Shown: positions 53,410 to 64,000 of the stretch, piece by piece
Numbering within the stretch: the first letter of the stretch is position 1
How the letters are laid out: each line of letters begins with the position of its first letter
Source: Agriotes lineatus
Lineage: Eukaryota; Arthropoda; Insecta; Coleoptera; Elateridae
DNA length: 64,000 nt
NCBI GenBank assembly: GCA_940337035.1
Contig: OW679195.1
Location: forward strand, 171,464,015-171,528,014
Direction: 5' to 3'
Notes under the pieces: model-generated
Seen by the model: the letters and a program-made list of their open reading frames with translations, nothing else
The model's database searches: none
Told to the model about the DNA's origin: nothing
Made by a program: the position numbers and the translations under genes

Positions 53410-54738
53410 CAACGGCCCAATCTGCTTTGCAACAAGTGTATAAAGACTCGTTCTCCTGGCTCGGTTTTATAAGTACTTTAACCATAACTACACTACATGT
53501 TTAGATCTTAAAACGCACTTTGAAGAGAACAGTGAATCGCACATGTACAAAATGTTTTATACTGTAAACTTGCTGCCAAAAATAAATTTGGACAGTTATA
53601 TTTATTTTCGCGATTATTCTACCTTTCGTCACTGCATTTATATACGGCATAATTACTTTATCTTATTATTTCTAATTTGGAATTGTTTGGCAGATGTCAA
53701 ATATTTAATATTGCAATATGACATATTAATAAAACAAATTCAAGTAGTTAGAATTAGACGAAAATCTGTTATAAGAGTTGTCCCATTTTTATTGGCCGCA
53801 ACTGTACTAACTAATACTAACATGTGGCCCTATACGTTTGCTGGCTCTTTGTGTGGCTAATAATGGGACCTCCAGGTGAATTGTGACCTGGTTTTACCAA
53901 AACATAACCCCACATTTTGTCGGCAGACACGAAAGGTCCTCGAATTTACTTGGTGCTGTGTGAAATGCACCTTACATGTGTGCTTAACTTAATTCAACTA
54001 TGAGGTATATGTGTACTATATACAAGAATCTCCTATATTTACTCTTGGAAAGACATATGCCTTAAATGTGACTATTTACATCATTCCAATAAATATTACC
54101 GCAAGAATCTGTTTGTGTTAGCAATTTTCCTTGGTCATATAACACTTTTCTGGTTATTCATTACATTATTTTATTAAGTCTCTACTGTACAAATGAATAT
54201 CCTGAACTTGAACTAAAAAACCGAATTCTAGAACCCAAGTTTGTGAGATCAGATACATTAGAAAAGTCGTACAATCTTAACAAGAGCGAATGTGAAATAA
54301 TGACACCAGGAACGACTTACAGGAGCTGGATTTATTCAGAAAAAAACTGAAAGTCGGTAACTGGTTTATTGCTTGATATAACTGATTAGTGCTTAAGGAA
54401 AGCGCAAGAAAAGCAAAAGTACTTGACAAATAGGCATAGTTAAATAATAAGTAAACGGAGATCAAGAAACACATGAAATGAACAACTCACAAAGATAGTG
54501 AAAAAGAAAGGAAGAAACATGAGGTAAGTATAAAATGACAATAATGCCTGTCTACTTAAAAAAATTAAATAGAGGTTATAAATATCACGCTAATTAAAAC
54601 AAGAGAGCAAAGCAGAAGGTAGTTATAATTACATAATTATTAACTGAGATTTTTTTAAAAATGTATTCATGTTTAATCAGTTTACACTATGTAAAGCTTG
54701 CGAGTTAAATTAAACAGTCGCCGAAACGACTTTAAAAA
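53410..54738. other. Spacer with one coding-like fragment
   Basis: A + strand stretch at about 54192-54344 reads 'NEYPELELKNRILEPKFVRS' and onward with coding-like composition, preceded by a possible membrane segment in a neighbouring frame. No family was recognised. The open frame 53543-53860 looks fortuitous. The rest is AT-rich. Confidence 0.25.
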
Positions 54739-55793
54739 ATAGATATTTATGCATTAAGGGAGAAATGAATATGTTATTTCCCTGAGGTTGACATTTACCG
54801 AAGGTAAAAAACATGAATATCTCCCGTGGTGCATACAATATTTTATCTACTAGCATATTCGTAGAAATAGTATGAAATTTCCAAATGTCATAATGACATT
54901 TAAAATTAGAATATGTAAGTAACATCAAGGATTGCCTCATTGTATGGTTACTAAGACGTTAATTGTAGTTGCATTGTTACCATGAGTTTGAGGGAAAAAT
55001 AATTTGACAAGTTCCTTGGGAGTTATGAGTAGCTTTTCATATTTTGTTTCTATGACGAAAATGTACAATATCATGTTGCTAGTAGATAAAACAATTTTAT
55101 TTACTAGCAACGTGATGTTGTACATTTTCGTCATAGAAACAAAATATGAAAAGCTACTCATAACTCTCAAGGGATCTGTCAAATTATTTCTCCCTCAAAC
55201 TCTTGGTAACCATGCAACTATAAGCCATATCATAGCAACCATACATTTAGGCAACCCTTGATGTTACTTAAATATTCTAATTTTAAATGTCATTATGACA
55301 TTTTGAAATTTCATACTATCATTTATCTAATAGACTTGTCTGTCTGGGACGCTGTTTCAGCAGCCAAACCGTAAGAGATAGAGAAAAAAGTTATTAAAGT
55401 TATATGTTTGGAATGGTCATGTCAGGTCAGGAACCGAATTTCAGTCTCTAACACTAATTATTATCTTAATTATCCTAATCCTAACTTTTTAGGTTAGATT
55501 CTAGGCAAATTTTATCAAGGCCACTGCGACTGGTAGTTTGCTACCAACAATGACGTCATATACGTACGTGTGGTGAATACGCGTTCTATTTGAAAAACGG
55601 TCTTCTTTGTTTTTTTAAATGAGACATTTGTCTCACCGGGTTGCTAGTTGTTACTAATATGCTAGTAAATAAAATATTGTATGCACCACGGGATATTCAT
55701 GTTTTTTACCCTGGTTGACTTACAGACCGAGGGCCACATGTCAACCTCAGGGAAAAAACATATTCATATCTCCCTTAATGCATAAATATCTAT
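54739..55793. repeat. Giant near-perfect palindrome (foldback element)
   Basis: The left arm from 'atagatatttatgcattaag' is mirrored at '..cttaatgcataaatatctat' (55793). The arms are about 345 bp of matching sequence each, meeting near 55090 in 'gctagtagataaaac' and 'tttactagc'. The right arm is interrupted by a 329-bp Helitron (55319-55647). TA flanks (54740-54741, 55791-55792) may be the target duplication. Confidence 0.8.
55319..55647 (+). mobile_element. Short non-autonomous Helitron, 329 bp
   Basis: It starts TC (TCATTTATCTAATAGACT) and ends CTAG with the hairpin gagacatttgtctc 13 bases before the end, and is inserted between A and T. The host palindrome's other arm and the copy at 40530-40560 give the empty site (..catacta|ttcttactaatatg), confirming both ends. 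Its first 125 bp are one copy of the 148-bp minisatellite of 6100-10842. Confidence 0.88.
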
Positions 55794-55891
55794 TATTCGT
55801 ATTTTACAATACATAAATATTTTGGAGTCTTAGAACAGACTTTCGCAAGACAATCTCTTACTTCAAGCGTGTTAAGCTCTGAACTAGAAAC

Positions 55892-56933
55892 TAGAGATGA
55901 GTCGTTCCGCACGGAACGTTCTTTCGGAACGGTTTTTTTTTAGCAACGTACCGGAACGTTCCTAACATAGGATGAACGCGTTATTTTGGAACGACGGAAT
56001 AAAACTGAAACGCTGAAAACGAGAAGAACGCAACACAGACAGTGTTAGTGTTGTTGCTTGCGCTTCGCTGCTCGGAACTAATCACGATTCCCGTTCCACG
56101 TTCCATTCTCCCGGTTCCGCAAGGAAGGACGGAACTGGGAACGCTTCTTTCACGTTGGGTTTTTTCATTGATAGAAACGCATAATTGTAAAATATTATAA
56201 ATGCTAATTTTATTGTAAAATGTAAAACGACAAATTAGTTAATTTTTCAGCATAATAATAATCGTTATTTACTGATAGAACTAAAAATAAGAACAGTTTA
56301 AATATTTGATATAAATAGAAATTTCATCGAGCCATGAATATAAGAGTTTCACTAAAGGAATATGACAAGTTTATTTTTTAAAAACAAGTGTACATGTTTC
56401 TCAATCTCACTGATATTTCTTTAGATACACCAATATAACAATACTTCAAATGAATTTTAAAAACACCTTATTAATATGTCGCTAATAAAATAATAATAAA
56501 CGTTCTTGAATAACGTCGTAACTAGTAATGTCATTTGGGTCCCTCGTTCCGGAAGAACGTTATTTTGGAACGGTATTTTTTCGGAATGAGAACGTGTGGA
56601 ACGTTCCATCCATATATCTAATACTTACTATATTGCTAGCGGCTATGAGTGGGAAACTTGCCAAGGAAGTGAGACAGACAACCAACTCTTCAATGTATAA
56701 CGGTGATCGGTGCGCAAGGGCGGCGGCGTCGTCCGCCCAATGGCGAAGTGATCAAGTTTAAAATTCGCCTCTAAAGGCGGAGTTCGAATTCCCACGCATG
56801 CGCACGAGACGCGTTATACTCTAAGTGAGACTATGTCGGCGCCGTAATGTTTTCTGACGTTTCCAGGCCCTACTAGCAATATTTGTGTATTATATATATG
56901 GTTCCATCTAACGCATCGTTCCGCCCATCTCTA
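55892..56933. mobile_element. Non-autonomous hAT element, 1042 bp
   Basis: TIRs are 'tagagatgagtcgttccg' and the complement 'cgttccgcccatctcta'. An exact 8-bp target duplication, ctagaaac, lies at 55884-55891 and 56934-56941. GGAACG/CGTTCC motifs are dense near both ends. A 'attgctagc' MITE (about 56625-56895, the family of 26176-26460) is nested in its right part. Confidence 0.9.
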
Positions 56934-57173
56934 CTAGAAACTAACGATAAAATATATATACCTTATATAGCATTTCTTATCTATTAAGATAAGCCCTATG
57001 TCCTGGAATGCACGAGGCAGGAAACATGTGCAGTCAAGGTTACAAGCTTGCAGTTTTCTAAACAATGGGAGGCTCAGAGTTCGATGACGTAACTCATTTT
57101 CCGAAAGAATGTACAGTACGGGATAAAAATTTGCCTGATTATACTTCACAATAATAAAAATAGAAAACTAAAC

Positions 57174-58480
57174 TTATATATTTACGTTATTAGGTTCAAA
57201 ATCTTTATTTAGGAATCTGATAAGCTTAATTTTCATCGTATTACGATTATAATATAAGTAAAATATAAAACTAGTGACTACAGTAATGGTACAAAGTGTA
57301 AATACAGTAGCAGACACACTCAGATTGTTAAAGTTATGGTTATTTACAGGTTTTAACAGATTGTCATATTTATTGAGTTTGATTCGGTCTTCTAATTTTT
57401 GAGTGCCGACGGGGATCAACTCAATTTTTGAGACGTTTATGTGTTTTGATTCTGGGATTGTTAAACCATCAATATTTGACATTTTTAAATTAATAATTTT
57501 GTTTAAGGTGCTTTTAGCGGTTAACAACATGTGTTCTTGATTTATTAAGACAATACAATCTGAACTTAAATGTAAACGCTTGGAGCTAGATATTGCTTTT
57601 CTAAAATTTTGATTATTACATTTAACATCCAATATTGCTTCGGATGCGGAAGACATTATCCATGTCGCAGGGTTTATTCGTGATATTTTAATTTCTGTTA
57701 AATTGAATAAATATGGAGTACATGTTTTATTATTGCTAAATGAAAGTAACTGTGTTTCACACAATTTGTCGTAAGAGATTTCGAAATAATTATTCTGATT
57801 GCAGAAATAAGTTTCCAAAGTTGAGAGTTTGCAGTGACTTATTTCAACTGGAATGCTGTTTTATCATTGAATAATAAAGTATTATTCGTAGGTATAATCA
57901 TGCGAAATTGATAATCTTTAATTAAAACATTGGGAATGGTATTAATTGTATCATTTGATAATCAGTAGTTTTAGAAGTGAGAGGTATTTCGAATATAAAT
58001 GTGATTCTATTTTTCATTTGATAGACTTTAGTAATAATGATTGATTCATACAAATGTAGATACTGCGGATCTGCAGGGTAAGTAATAGTTAAGGCTTTTC
58101 CTGAGATACTATTAAGATAGGTAGAAATTTCATCTAAATTTTTTATTAAATCATCATTGTCAATTAGTGACATCTGCATTTGTTGATTCTGAGCAAAAGT
58201 TAACGCATTTTCTAGTTCTAAACAAAATTGAACTGTTTCTATTATAACAATTTTTAAAGAGCATGTAACAAGATTGGTTTGTACTAATATAATATCATTA
58301 TGAATTTTGTTACTTCCTTGTAATTTGGTAATAATTGATTCTTATCTAACTCCATCGTTGGCGCCAAGGTTGCCAGTTAAAAATTTGAAAGCGAATCCTA
58401 ATCCGTCGATAGCCCTCTTTGATTTTCTAATCCGTCGATAGCCCTCTTTGATTAATTTTATGCATAGCATCGAAAAATAA
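57174..58480 (-). pseudogene. Envelope-like gene relic of an env-bearing gypsy-type element
   Basis: In minus-strand order, a fusion-peptide-like hydrophobic region lies near 58480-58360, a helical/ectodomain region at 58330-57922, and a C-terminal 214-residue open stretch at 57818-57174. The last ends in one membrane-spanning segment (about residues 168-190) and a short basic cytoplasmic tail. This layout matches the F-protein-like envelopes of insect errantiviruses. Breaks include a 29-bp tandem duplication at the fusion-peptide region (58398-58426 repeated at 58427), a stop near 58340 and frame loss at 57820-57920. Described as an inactive relic only. Confidence 0.65.
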
Positions 58481-58529
58481 TATATATTAAAATGTGTTTA
58501 CAATATCCGAAAATTTTCAAAATTTTTAG

Positions 58530-58728
58530 GCATATGGTTAAAAATTTAGTTATTTTAGCAGTCTTTAATGAATTTCATATAATAACCGAAAAATCCTAAG
58601 AAAGATTTTATTTCTGTTCTTGTCTGTATCTAACTGTATTTTAATAGTAGCTTCTCTGCATCTCTGAAAGACATTTGTTAAACGGGAAATATGTTCCTGA
58701 AGAGATTTTGAAAAAAAACTACTATATC
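58530..58728 (-). pseudogene. Gypsy-type RT, downstream piece
   Basis: On the minus strand this picks up exactly at the catalytic aspartate box of a Ty3/gypsy RT and continues through the following 'H..RL..V' and 'FLG'-type landmarks in broken frames. The upstream part of the same RT is at 62845-63060, across the nested hAT (58737-62836). RNase H and integrase are missing between about 58530 and the env relic, so there is an internal deletion. Confidence 0.65.
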
Positions 58729-59639
58729 ATCTAGATCAGTGATTCCCAAAGTGGGCGATATCGCCCCTTGGGGGGCGCTGGAACGATCTAGGGGGGCGAT
58801 AGTAGCCTCGGGTGCATTTGGGGGGTGGTGAATAAAAATAAGGGGGCGGTCAAAGGTTAAAGACGGAAGAGAAGATAAGAAGATTTAGAAAAACCATTCG
58901 TACATACAGGCTGTTTCCTAAAAAACGTCGCAACCCATAACTCCGTTGTTTTAAATTTTAGACCCAACAAACTATATATATTCTTAAATGGTAAGATAAG
59001 AGCTAAATTTGACATCGCCCTTTCGTAAATATCTTTCAACTGTTTTGAGCAACGATGTTCAACTTTTTTATTTTAAATGGAACACCCTGTATATTTTTAC
59101 ATATTTGGATTCAAGATGAAATTCTGCATGTAGTAGTATGCTTGATTTGTTTTTTGGACACTTAGAAATGTTTAAAATATTTTTTTAATATTGCATGTAG
59201 ACAGTCGTACAGTACCATAAAATTTTCAAGTGTGCCGTGGAAAACAATCAGAATGTTGAAATATTTTATTGGAAACAAATTTAAATAAAACTACAAAACG
59301 TATCTACAAGTATTGCTCAAACTAACTGCCACCTTGTTGAACACACAACTGACATCTTCTAGTTACTCCATTGCAGTGGCGTAACAAGACGGTTTGGCGC
59401 CGGTGTGCAAGAATAAATGATAGCCGCTGTAAACAAGAAGTTTCAGAAAAAAGAGGGGGGGGGGGGTAATTTTTGGTCATGCAACACTTTAAATTTAAAA
59501 GAAAATTAATAAGCTCTTTTCTTAACATGAAAGGTTACTTACTGCAAAATAAAACACATTTAGATGTTTCAATCTTTTATTAAATATAACATAATAATAA
59601 AATAATAATAATAATAATCCCATTATTCCCTATTGGGAC

Positions 59640-59995
59640 ATAGGGTATCCGTATATTCTCTCCAGTTGCCATTTTCCTTTGCTCTTTGGCTCACTTGTAC
59701 TATAGTCTTTCTTGTCTCTTGTTTTACAGTTCTCCTCCACGTTTTTCGCGGGCGTCCTCTGTTTCTGAAACTCTAAAGTTTCCAATCAAAACTTTTCTGA
59801 AAATTTCAGTTTTATTTTTTCGCAACGCATGCCCTAACCATCCATATTTTCTTCTCCTAATTTCTATATTAATGTCCACCTGATTTGTTTGGTCCCAAAG
59901 ATCTTTGTTCGAAATAATGACTGGCCACCTAACACCTGCAATTTCTGCTTTACCAGTTCTGTAACCGTACACGATTACGATTCATAAAGTAGAAC
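59640..59995 (-). pseudogene. Non-LTR RT C-terminal fragment
   Basis: The minus strand has 'RRRKYGWLGHALRKNKTEIF' and 'WDQTNQVDINIEI', followed by an Arg/Gly/Glu-rich end. This is the post-RT region of a non-LTR element different from the RTE-like copies elsewhere in the window. It is flanked by an (aat)n run at 59590-59620, a likely 3' tail. Confidence 0.65.
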
Positions 59996-60138
59996 AGATT
60001 TTACCATTACATCAAACACTCGCAAAATATAACATGAAACATAAAAATACATAGGAAAATACAAAAACAAAAACCACGTAGAAGGAATACAAATTTAAAT
60101 AATTCACAAAAAAAATACCGATGGGGCCACAATATTAT

Positions 60139-60356
60139 ATATAACAGCAATGAGATAACATGAACAAGAAAGTAACACATATTGCTTGAGTAAGAAAGAG
60201 ATAAACATAGTAGCAAATATTCGAGTAGGCTTGACGCTCACTTTAATTATGACATTTGTCAACTAAACATGCCTACTAAAATAACTTTTTCGTATGGTCA
60301 TCTCTTTCTTACTCAAGCATTCTATTTTGTAGTTCATGTTATCTTATTGCTGTCTT
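60139..60356. repeat. Palindromic MITE, 'acagcaatgagataac' family
   Basis: Inverted ends 'aacagcaatgagataacatg' and 'catgttatcttattgctgt', with inner 'gcttgagtaagaaagagat' pairs. Same family as 32347-32558 and 33126-33337. Confidence 0.8.
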
Positions 60357-60559
60357 ATTGCAATCGGGTTCTAGAATTATTTTTTAAAAATTTTTTGACG
60401 AATTTATTTTTTAAAATTTTTTTAAGATTTCTCGCATATCAGAACATATAACTCCAAAATTTCACCCCCTCCTACCACTCTTCAATATTTTTTAAAATGA
60501 AAAAGATCAAAAATTCAAATACCGAAAAAACGTTTTCTAAACCCGCCAATAGCAGGCAA

Positions 60560-60790
60560 ACCAACGTTCGGGCAAGACAACGTCTGTCGGGTCCGCTACC
60601 CCTTAGGGGGTGAAATGGGGCAAATAAGCCTAAAAATCGATATGGGTGTCGTTATTGCGGTTTTTTGCGACGTTGATTGCGAAAATGGCATGTATTTTTA
60701 AGTCCAAGACGATGGACATGACATAAAATTAAAACTCTATAGTGGTGAAACGGGGTTTCAGAGACAAATTATTTTTGGGGGGCCGGTTGC
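60560..60790 (+). mobile_element. Possible Helitron 3' end of another family
   Basis: A GC-rich segment ends 'ggccggttgccgggcc' (imperfect hairpin), 'ag', then CTAG at about 60798-60801 followed by T. This is the Helitron 3' pattern. The 5' boundary was not located, so assignment is tentative. Confidence 0.4.
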
Positions 60791-60849
60791 CGGGCCAGCT
60801 AGTAGATATATAAATATGTAGGTAGGTATAGCACTTTAATTAAACTCTC

Positions 60850-61330
60850 CTTTGCGACACTTTGCTAAAGCTAACATATCTATCAGTGAATTAAAACCAA
60901 GAGTACTGGCTCTTACTTTCTCGATACTCAGTAATGCAAAACTCTTTAGGCGTATTTGGCTCATCTTACTTAGCAAAAAGTTTTTAATAATTTTTAATGT
61001 AGAAAAAGATCTCTCAGTGGAGGCTGTAGTGACAGGATGTAAAAAGTAGGATATAAGCTGTATACAAATATTGAAAGCTAGCCAATGATGTGTGATTACT
61101 GATTAGACAGACATTTTTCTCCCACTTCCTTCACTGATAAGCAAGATTTAATACTAGTTGTGTACGAAGATCGAAATTGTACAATTTGCTTTAGTAAGCC
61201 GTCATCGAGATCAGTTTCATACGTAGTTTGAAGTAATTTGGCACTCTCTATGACCTCTGTATCTGAGGCAATCGTCAGAAATTTGTGGTTTAAAACTTTG
61301 AATTTATAGTATGTTACTATGCACTATGCA
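60850..61330 (-). pseudogene. hAT transposase C-terminus (dimerisation domain)
   Basis: The minus strand reads 'VLNHKFLTIASDTEVIESAK', 'LLKQIVQFRSSY' and then, after frame loss, 'TTASTERSFSTLKIIKNF' and 'LLSKMSQIRLKSFALLSIEK', ending near 60850. The 'ERSFS..K.IK...R..M...RL..LALL.IE' block is the hAT C-terminal dimerisation signature. The catalytic domain and BED finger are missing. Confidence 0.8.
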
Positions 61331-62036
61331 CTATGCAATCTAAGAATCACAAACACACACTAGAGCTGGAACTTCTAATCTACTCAAAAGGAGAAAAGAC
61401 TGCGCACTCAAAAGAACCCAGTGGCGCTCACGTATCATAGTCTGTTGTCGCTTTGAACCTCTATTCTAGGAAAACTTTTATTTTCACAAAAAACTCCGCT
61501 ATCGCGGCGCCTATATACATTCGGCGCGGAGGTTCTTTGCACCCCCTGCACATATGATAGTTACGCCACTGCTCCATTGGTCGCATTCAATATCAAATTG
61601 GGAGGTATTTCGCTACAAGCATTGATAATCCTCTGCCTCAGAATTTCGTTTTCTGGTCGTGTTAAATAAAATATTTCAACATTCTGATTGTTTTCCATGG
61701 CACACTTGAAAATTTTATGGTACTGTACGACTGTCTACATGCAATATTAAAAAATTATTTTAAACATTTCTAAGTATCCAAAAAACAAATCAAGCATACT
61801 ACTGCATGCAGAATTTCATCCTACATCCAAATATGTAAAAATATATAGGGTGTTCCATTTAAAATAAAAAAGTTGAACATCGTTGCTCAAAACAGTTGAA
61901 AGATATTTTCAAACGGGCGATGTCAAAAGGTAGCTCTTATCTTACCATTTAAGAATATATATAGTTTGTTGGGTTTAAAATTTAAAACAACGGAGTTATG
62001 GGTTGCGGCGTTTTTTAGGAAACAGCCTGTATTTCA

Positions 62037-62720
62037 TCTGTTGTGTAACATAGTGTAACATTATTTTCCAAATAAACACACAAAATGCAAGTTAGAGATT
62101 TATTTATTCCATGAAGACTATTTACCATTATTAAATGTTCCTATTCTTCTTTATGCCATTTGTTACTTTAATTATTCAGTCTGTTTATTCTCCGTTTCTT
62201 TAATTTTACTTTATCACACTCTTTAATACACCATCCACAAAGTAAATACCATTATAATAAAGGATTTTTATTATTCAAATTTGTTTTACTCAAAATACAG
62301 GTTACATATTCAGAGAAGATTTGTTTATTTTAAATATATCATTTTCTCTAGCAATAATAATTTATACAACATTTCTATATGGTATACTGTATTATAACAT
62401 TTCATAATTGACTTTTTCAGATAATCATTTGAGTTTGGCTTTCACCTTAGTTATTCCGATTGTCAGTTAATACCTACAAATTAAAAGCTAAGCTCTGGTG
62501 TTACCAAATAACTATCCCAACTAAATCAACTTATATGCTCAAACCTTTTTAATAAACTAGGTATTCAAAATTTAACAGTAACCGTATCTAATGTATCATT
62601 GATTAAACAATTCTCAAATATTTATATTGTACCTACCCCCCTTGTACTTTTTAATTGCTAATTAATTTATTCTTTCAAAATAATTTCCTACCTAGAAATA
62701 CATTATCAGTCTCAAGAAGC
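62037..62720. other. AT-rich right portion of the outer hAT
   Basis: No ORF or repeat recognised. It probably represents original non-coding hAT interior. Confidence 0.35.
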
Positions 62721-62844
62721 TACCACTACAATATCTTTCTGTTTGTGCGCTTAAAGAATGTAGATTTCCAGGGGGCGCTGAGTATTTTTTTTTTCTGAAA
62801 AGGGGGCGGTGGGCCAACTAAGTTTGGGAACCACTGATCTAGAT

Positions 62845-63660
62845 AAACTAGGCATTGTTTTGGGGTTAAACCAAGTAAAGCTGTATTTGTCATTCTTTGA
62901 AAACTGGATGAACTGTTACTCAAACCCATAGGCGTTCTTCTGTGGAAAATGCGGTCTTTTCGCGGTCTTCTTTTCGATTTCTATTTGTTGGAAACCTGAA
63001 GCAAGGTCTAAAGTGGTAAAATTTGGCTCTGCCAAGATTGTCCAAAATTGTTTCAATTCGGGGCAATGGTTATTTGTCTTGCTCCTAGGGTTTTCTGAGT
63101 TTTTTACATTAATGTTATTGATTCTAATAGGTTCGCAATTTTGATTAGTTTCATATTCGTCTAAATATAAAAGATTGTAAATATTTATTTCCTAGAGTTC
63201 ATCTTAAGTGTTAATTACACTTGTTCTAAACCAATTGTCATGTAATCTTACTAGGGCTGAGGGCATGATGACTTTCTCATTAAAGTTTAATTTTGGTGCT
63301 AATTTAGTACCGTTTTGTTCTACTGCTGGTAATGTGACAAAAAATTCCGTAGGCGGGGGTACTACAAGTTTCTTTACAAAATCTTGATTTTTAGATTTGG
63401 AAAAGTTACACTGATTTCTTTTTTGATTTTCCTGTTTAGTTTTTGACGGGTTGTAATAAAAAGGTATTGTGATGCGTTCTGTTTGAATGTGCATCCATTT
63501 ATAATCTATTCGTACTGATAAATTTGAAAGTAGATCGGATCCAATAAGTCCGATAAATTCTTGGTGAAAATTAAATAAATAGCCTGTATGTGGTCTTCAT
63601 AAAAAAGATTGGGGATTGGTAAATCTGCAGCAAGTTTATGACTTTTGACTTTGACTTTGG
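62845..63660 (-). pseudogene. Gypsy-type protease and RT, upstream piece
   Basis: From high to low on the minus strand there is a retropepsin C-terminal motif region (63590-63500), a spacer open from 63494 to 63204, and RT motifs from about 63060. These end at the catalytic Asp box, where the hAT at 58737-62836 is inserted (62929-62845). Frames shift several times. With 58530-58728 and 57174-58480 it forms one env-bearing gypsy-type element lacking RNase H and integrase. Confidence 0.6.
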
Positions 63661-63663
63661 AAA

Positions 63664-64000
63664 CCCCGCTTATGTGATAAAGCATATTAAGCATTTCTTC
63701 GGGAAATTACCCATCTATTTCATTTTAGGGTATTAAAAAAGTCCAAGCTAAGAACCCCAATCGCTGTTTGAATGTGCCTAAAAAGTATTTTCATTAAACC
63801 CCTACTTTTTTAGACAACATTCTAATTTTAAACACAATCTTAAACTTAATATTCGAACCGTAAGATGGCGATAAAATAAAAAGCAAGATCGAACCAAATA
63901 CTCTTGGTTAAACTAAAGTAACTCTTTTAAAAATGTAACGAATACTTTTGAAAGTTGATATCCGTTACTTCGGATCTTGTTGAGTAACGAGTACTCGTGT
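63664..64000. mobile_element. Second copy of the 52634 hAT family (inverted, runs off window)
   Basis: It is the inverse of about 52663-53002 at very high identity ('ccccgcttatgtgataaagc' to 'gagtaacgagtactcgtgt'). Its inner boundary at 63664 corresponds to the middle of the element, not a terminus, so this copy is truncated or rearranged where it meets the gypsy protease region. Confidence 0.85.

Larger units (their letters stand above)
59374..61571 (-). mobile_element. hAT element, 2198 bp, innermost large insert
   Basis: TIRs are 'cagtggcgtaac' and 'gttacgccactg'. An exact 8-bp target duplication, ctccattg, lies at 59366-59373 and 61572-61579. It carries a minus-strand transposase C-terminus (60850-61330) and hosts an RT fragment, a palindromic MITE and a possible Helitron end. 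Confidence 0.92.
59331..61660 (-). pseudogene. mariner-type transposase C-terminus, split by a hAT
   Basis: The first piece (61660-61580) reads 'LTRPENEILRQRIINACSEI'. The second (59373-59331) ends 'RRCQLCVQQGGS' and stop. Ignoring the hAT and one copy of its 8-bp duplication leaves a continuous frame matching the C-terminus of insect mariner-type transposases. Only this end remains. Confidence 0.65.
58907..62029. mobile_element. Long-TIR mariner-type element nested in the hAT
   Basis: Inverted arms of about 370 bp (58907-59275 with 61660-62029) start 'caggctgtttcctaaaaaac', with TA outside (58905-58906 and 62030-62031). The centre encodes, on the minus strand, a transposase C-terminus (61660-61580 continuing at 59373-59331) split by the hAT at 59374-61571. 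Confidence 0.85.
58737..62836. mobile_element. hAT element, 4100 bp, inserted in the gypsy RT
   Basis: TIRs are 'cagtgattcccaaagt' (58737) and 'agtttgggaaccactg' (ending 62836). An exact 8-bp target duplication, atctagat, lies at 58729-58736 and 62837-62844. Subterminal GC-rich blocks ('gggggcgctgg', 'agggggcggtgg') match at both ends. Most of its length is the later insertion 58907-62029, so it was itself non-autonomous (under 1 kb). Confidence 0.92.

Noticed and set aside
53543..53860. 105-codon frame with hydrophobic stretches
   Set aside because: AT-rich composition (Ile, Tyr, Phe, Leu) expected by chance. No domain, splice site or neighbouring coding signal.

Overview
This is animal nuclear DNA, almost certainly from an insect with a large, transposon-swollen genome. 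The supporting signs are spliced genes with canonical GT-AG junctions, AT-rich spacers, and RTE-like, Penelope, Ty3/gypsy, Tc1/mariner, hAT and Helitron relics of insect type. A beetle is a plausible guess, but nothing in the window proves the order. No bacterial operons, CRISPR arrays or phage genes were seen.

Three host or host-like genes can be supported. (1) The terminal exon of a WD-repeat/SAM/U-box protein (WDSUB1-like) lies on the + strand at 13656-13969. (2) A complete two-exon gene for a 562-residue, highly charged RRM protein of nucleolar (Nop6/RBM34-like) type lies on the - strand at 29020-30772, with a spliced 5' UTR and a poly(A) signal. (3) A THAP zinc-finger exon at 46647-47096, with a possible second exon, sits inside a TIR-bounded element, so it may be transposon-derived.

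Layout. 1-5060: two + strand RTE-like reverse transcriptases, the second inserted into a third, - strand RT. 5085-5320: mariner relic. 6100-10842: a Helitron-like element expanded into a higher-order tandem array. 11360-13607: a long-TIR TA-flanked element with a Tc1/mariner-type element nested in it. 15.5-19.5 kb: sparse, with coding-like relics. 19.5-28.1 kb: a gypsy-type LTR/gag relic with a small IS630-type element, a Penelope-like element with a hammerhead-like core, and a nearly complete RTE-like element. 31.3-34.5 kb: palindromic MITEs, one carrying a tRNA-Gly-like SINE head. 34.5-37.8 kb: Helitron helicase relics flanking a diverged tandem array with two SINE copies. 37.9-40.35 kb: a long-TIR element with an unusual Cys-rich, GCDTTS-motif protein. 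40.4-44.4 kb: foldback elements. 44457-51499: the THAP element, split by an inverted-duplicated Tc1-type transposon. 52.6-56.9 kb: two non-autonomous hATs and a giant palindrome holding a small Helitron. 57.2-63.7 kb: an env-bearing gypsy-type relic split by at least four levels of nested transposons. 63664-64000: a second copy of the 52.6 kb hAT family.

Most of the window is therefore a record of successive insertions. Several junctions (TSDs, reconstructed empty sites, reading frames that continue across an insert) allow the order to be read directly.
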